From positions 1-5,383 of the forward strand of contig WAPZ01000719.1 of NCBI GenBank assembly GCA_015520535.1: a stretch of 5,383 bases of DNA, in the 5' to 3' direction. The position numbers and the translations under genes were made by a program. Numbering within the stretch: position 1 is the first letter of the stretch; every line of letters begins with the position of its first letter. This DNA comes from Candidatus Heimdallarchaeota archaeon. GTDB taxonomy: Archaea > Asgardarchaeota > Heimdallarchaeia > Hodarchaeales > S146-22. Below the pieces are notes generated by a model. It saw only the letters and a list, made by a program, of their open reading frames with translations. It ran no database searches and had not been told where the DNA came from. Of the stretch, positions 5,314-5,383 are shown piece by piece.

Positions 5314-5383
5314 TTACGTTGATTTTTTCTTTTTAGCAAAAATGATTCCGGTGGCGATAAGCATTCCTAAAACGACTTGTATA
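5314..5383 (-). CDS. C-terminal end of a membrane-anchored protein (partial, runs off right edge)
   Basis: Only the last 22 codons and the TAA (5314-5316) are in the window. They encode a hydrophobic stretch, VVLGMLIATGIIFA, directly followed by KKKKST and the stop. A single C-terminal membrane helix ending in a basic cytoplasmic tail is typical of archaeal cell-surface, S-layer-like or extracellular binding proteins, which are held by such an anchor. It could also be the last helix of a multi-pass protein. The stop is followed at once by a T/C-rich tract that looks like an archaeal terminator, which supports this as a true gene end. The body of the protein, and so its function, is outside the window. 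Confidence 0.55.
   Translation of the reverse strand, partial: IQVVLGMLIATGIIFAKKKKST

Overview
This is an AT-rich window (roughly one-third G+C by eye) that reads as archaeal. The evidence is a VapB/VapC pair of the type common in Thermoproteota-like (crenarchaeal) genomes, GGTGA Shine-Dalgarno sites only 4 nt before ATG starts, TATA-like boxes at spacings that suit TBP/TFB promoters, and T-rich tracts after stop codons in place of classic hairpin terminators. I cannot fix the lineage more closely. The first 23 bases are an untrimmed Nextera adapter, so the left end is a library artefact and the biological sequence starts at about base 24.

Layout. (1) Bases 24-712, + strand: a promoter, then a complete vapB-vapC toxin-antitoxin operon with a 14-nt overlap. 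(2) Bases 713-990: no gene I can support. (3) Bases 991-3193, - strand: an ABC-2-type exporter locus. A decayed ATP-binding subunit (2498-3076, with remnants up to about 3193) is followed by an intact ABC-2 permease (1640-2383), then an unrelated small four-helix membrane protein (991-1491). (4) Bases 3278-3565, + strand: the first third of a second ABC ATPase with a good Walker A motif, broken after about 80 residues. It is divergent from the first. Bases 3566-3829 hold only short open frames. (5) Bases 3830-4879, - strand: a 349-residue protein with 72 cysteines, built from about 17 tandem C-x2-C/C-x2-C modules. (6) Bases 4880-5313: noncoding or decayed sequence with two G6 runs, a 27-codon ORF and a homopurine mirror repeat. 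(7) Bases 5314-5383, - strand: the last 22 codons of a gene running off the right edge. It encodes a C-terminal membrane anchor with a KKKK tail.

How the genes work together. VapB and VapC form a self-contained toxin-antitoxin module. The ABC permease would need an ATPase, but the one upstream has stops in its N-terminal region and substitutions at most catalytic motifs, and the divergent one is truncated. The exporter is therefore probably dead or relies on an ATPase elsewhere. Intact coding sequence covers only a little over half of the window, which fits an accessory, decaying region. The standout gene is the cysteine-array protein. It matches no family I recognise and is the best candidate here for something undescribed.
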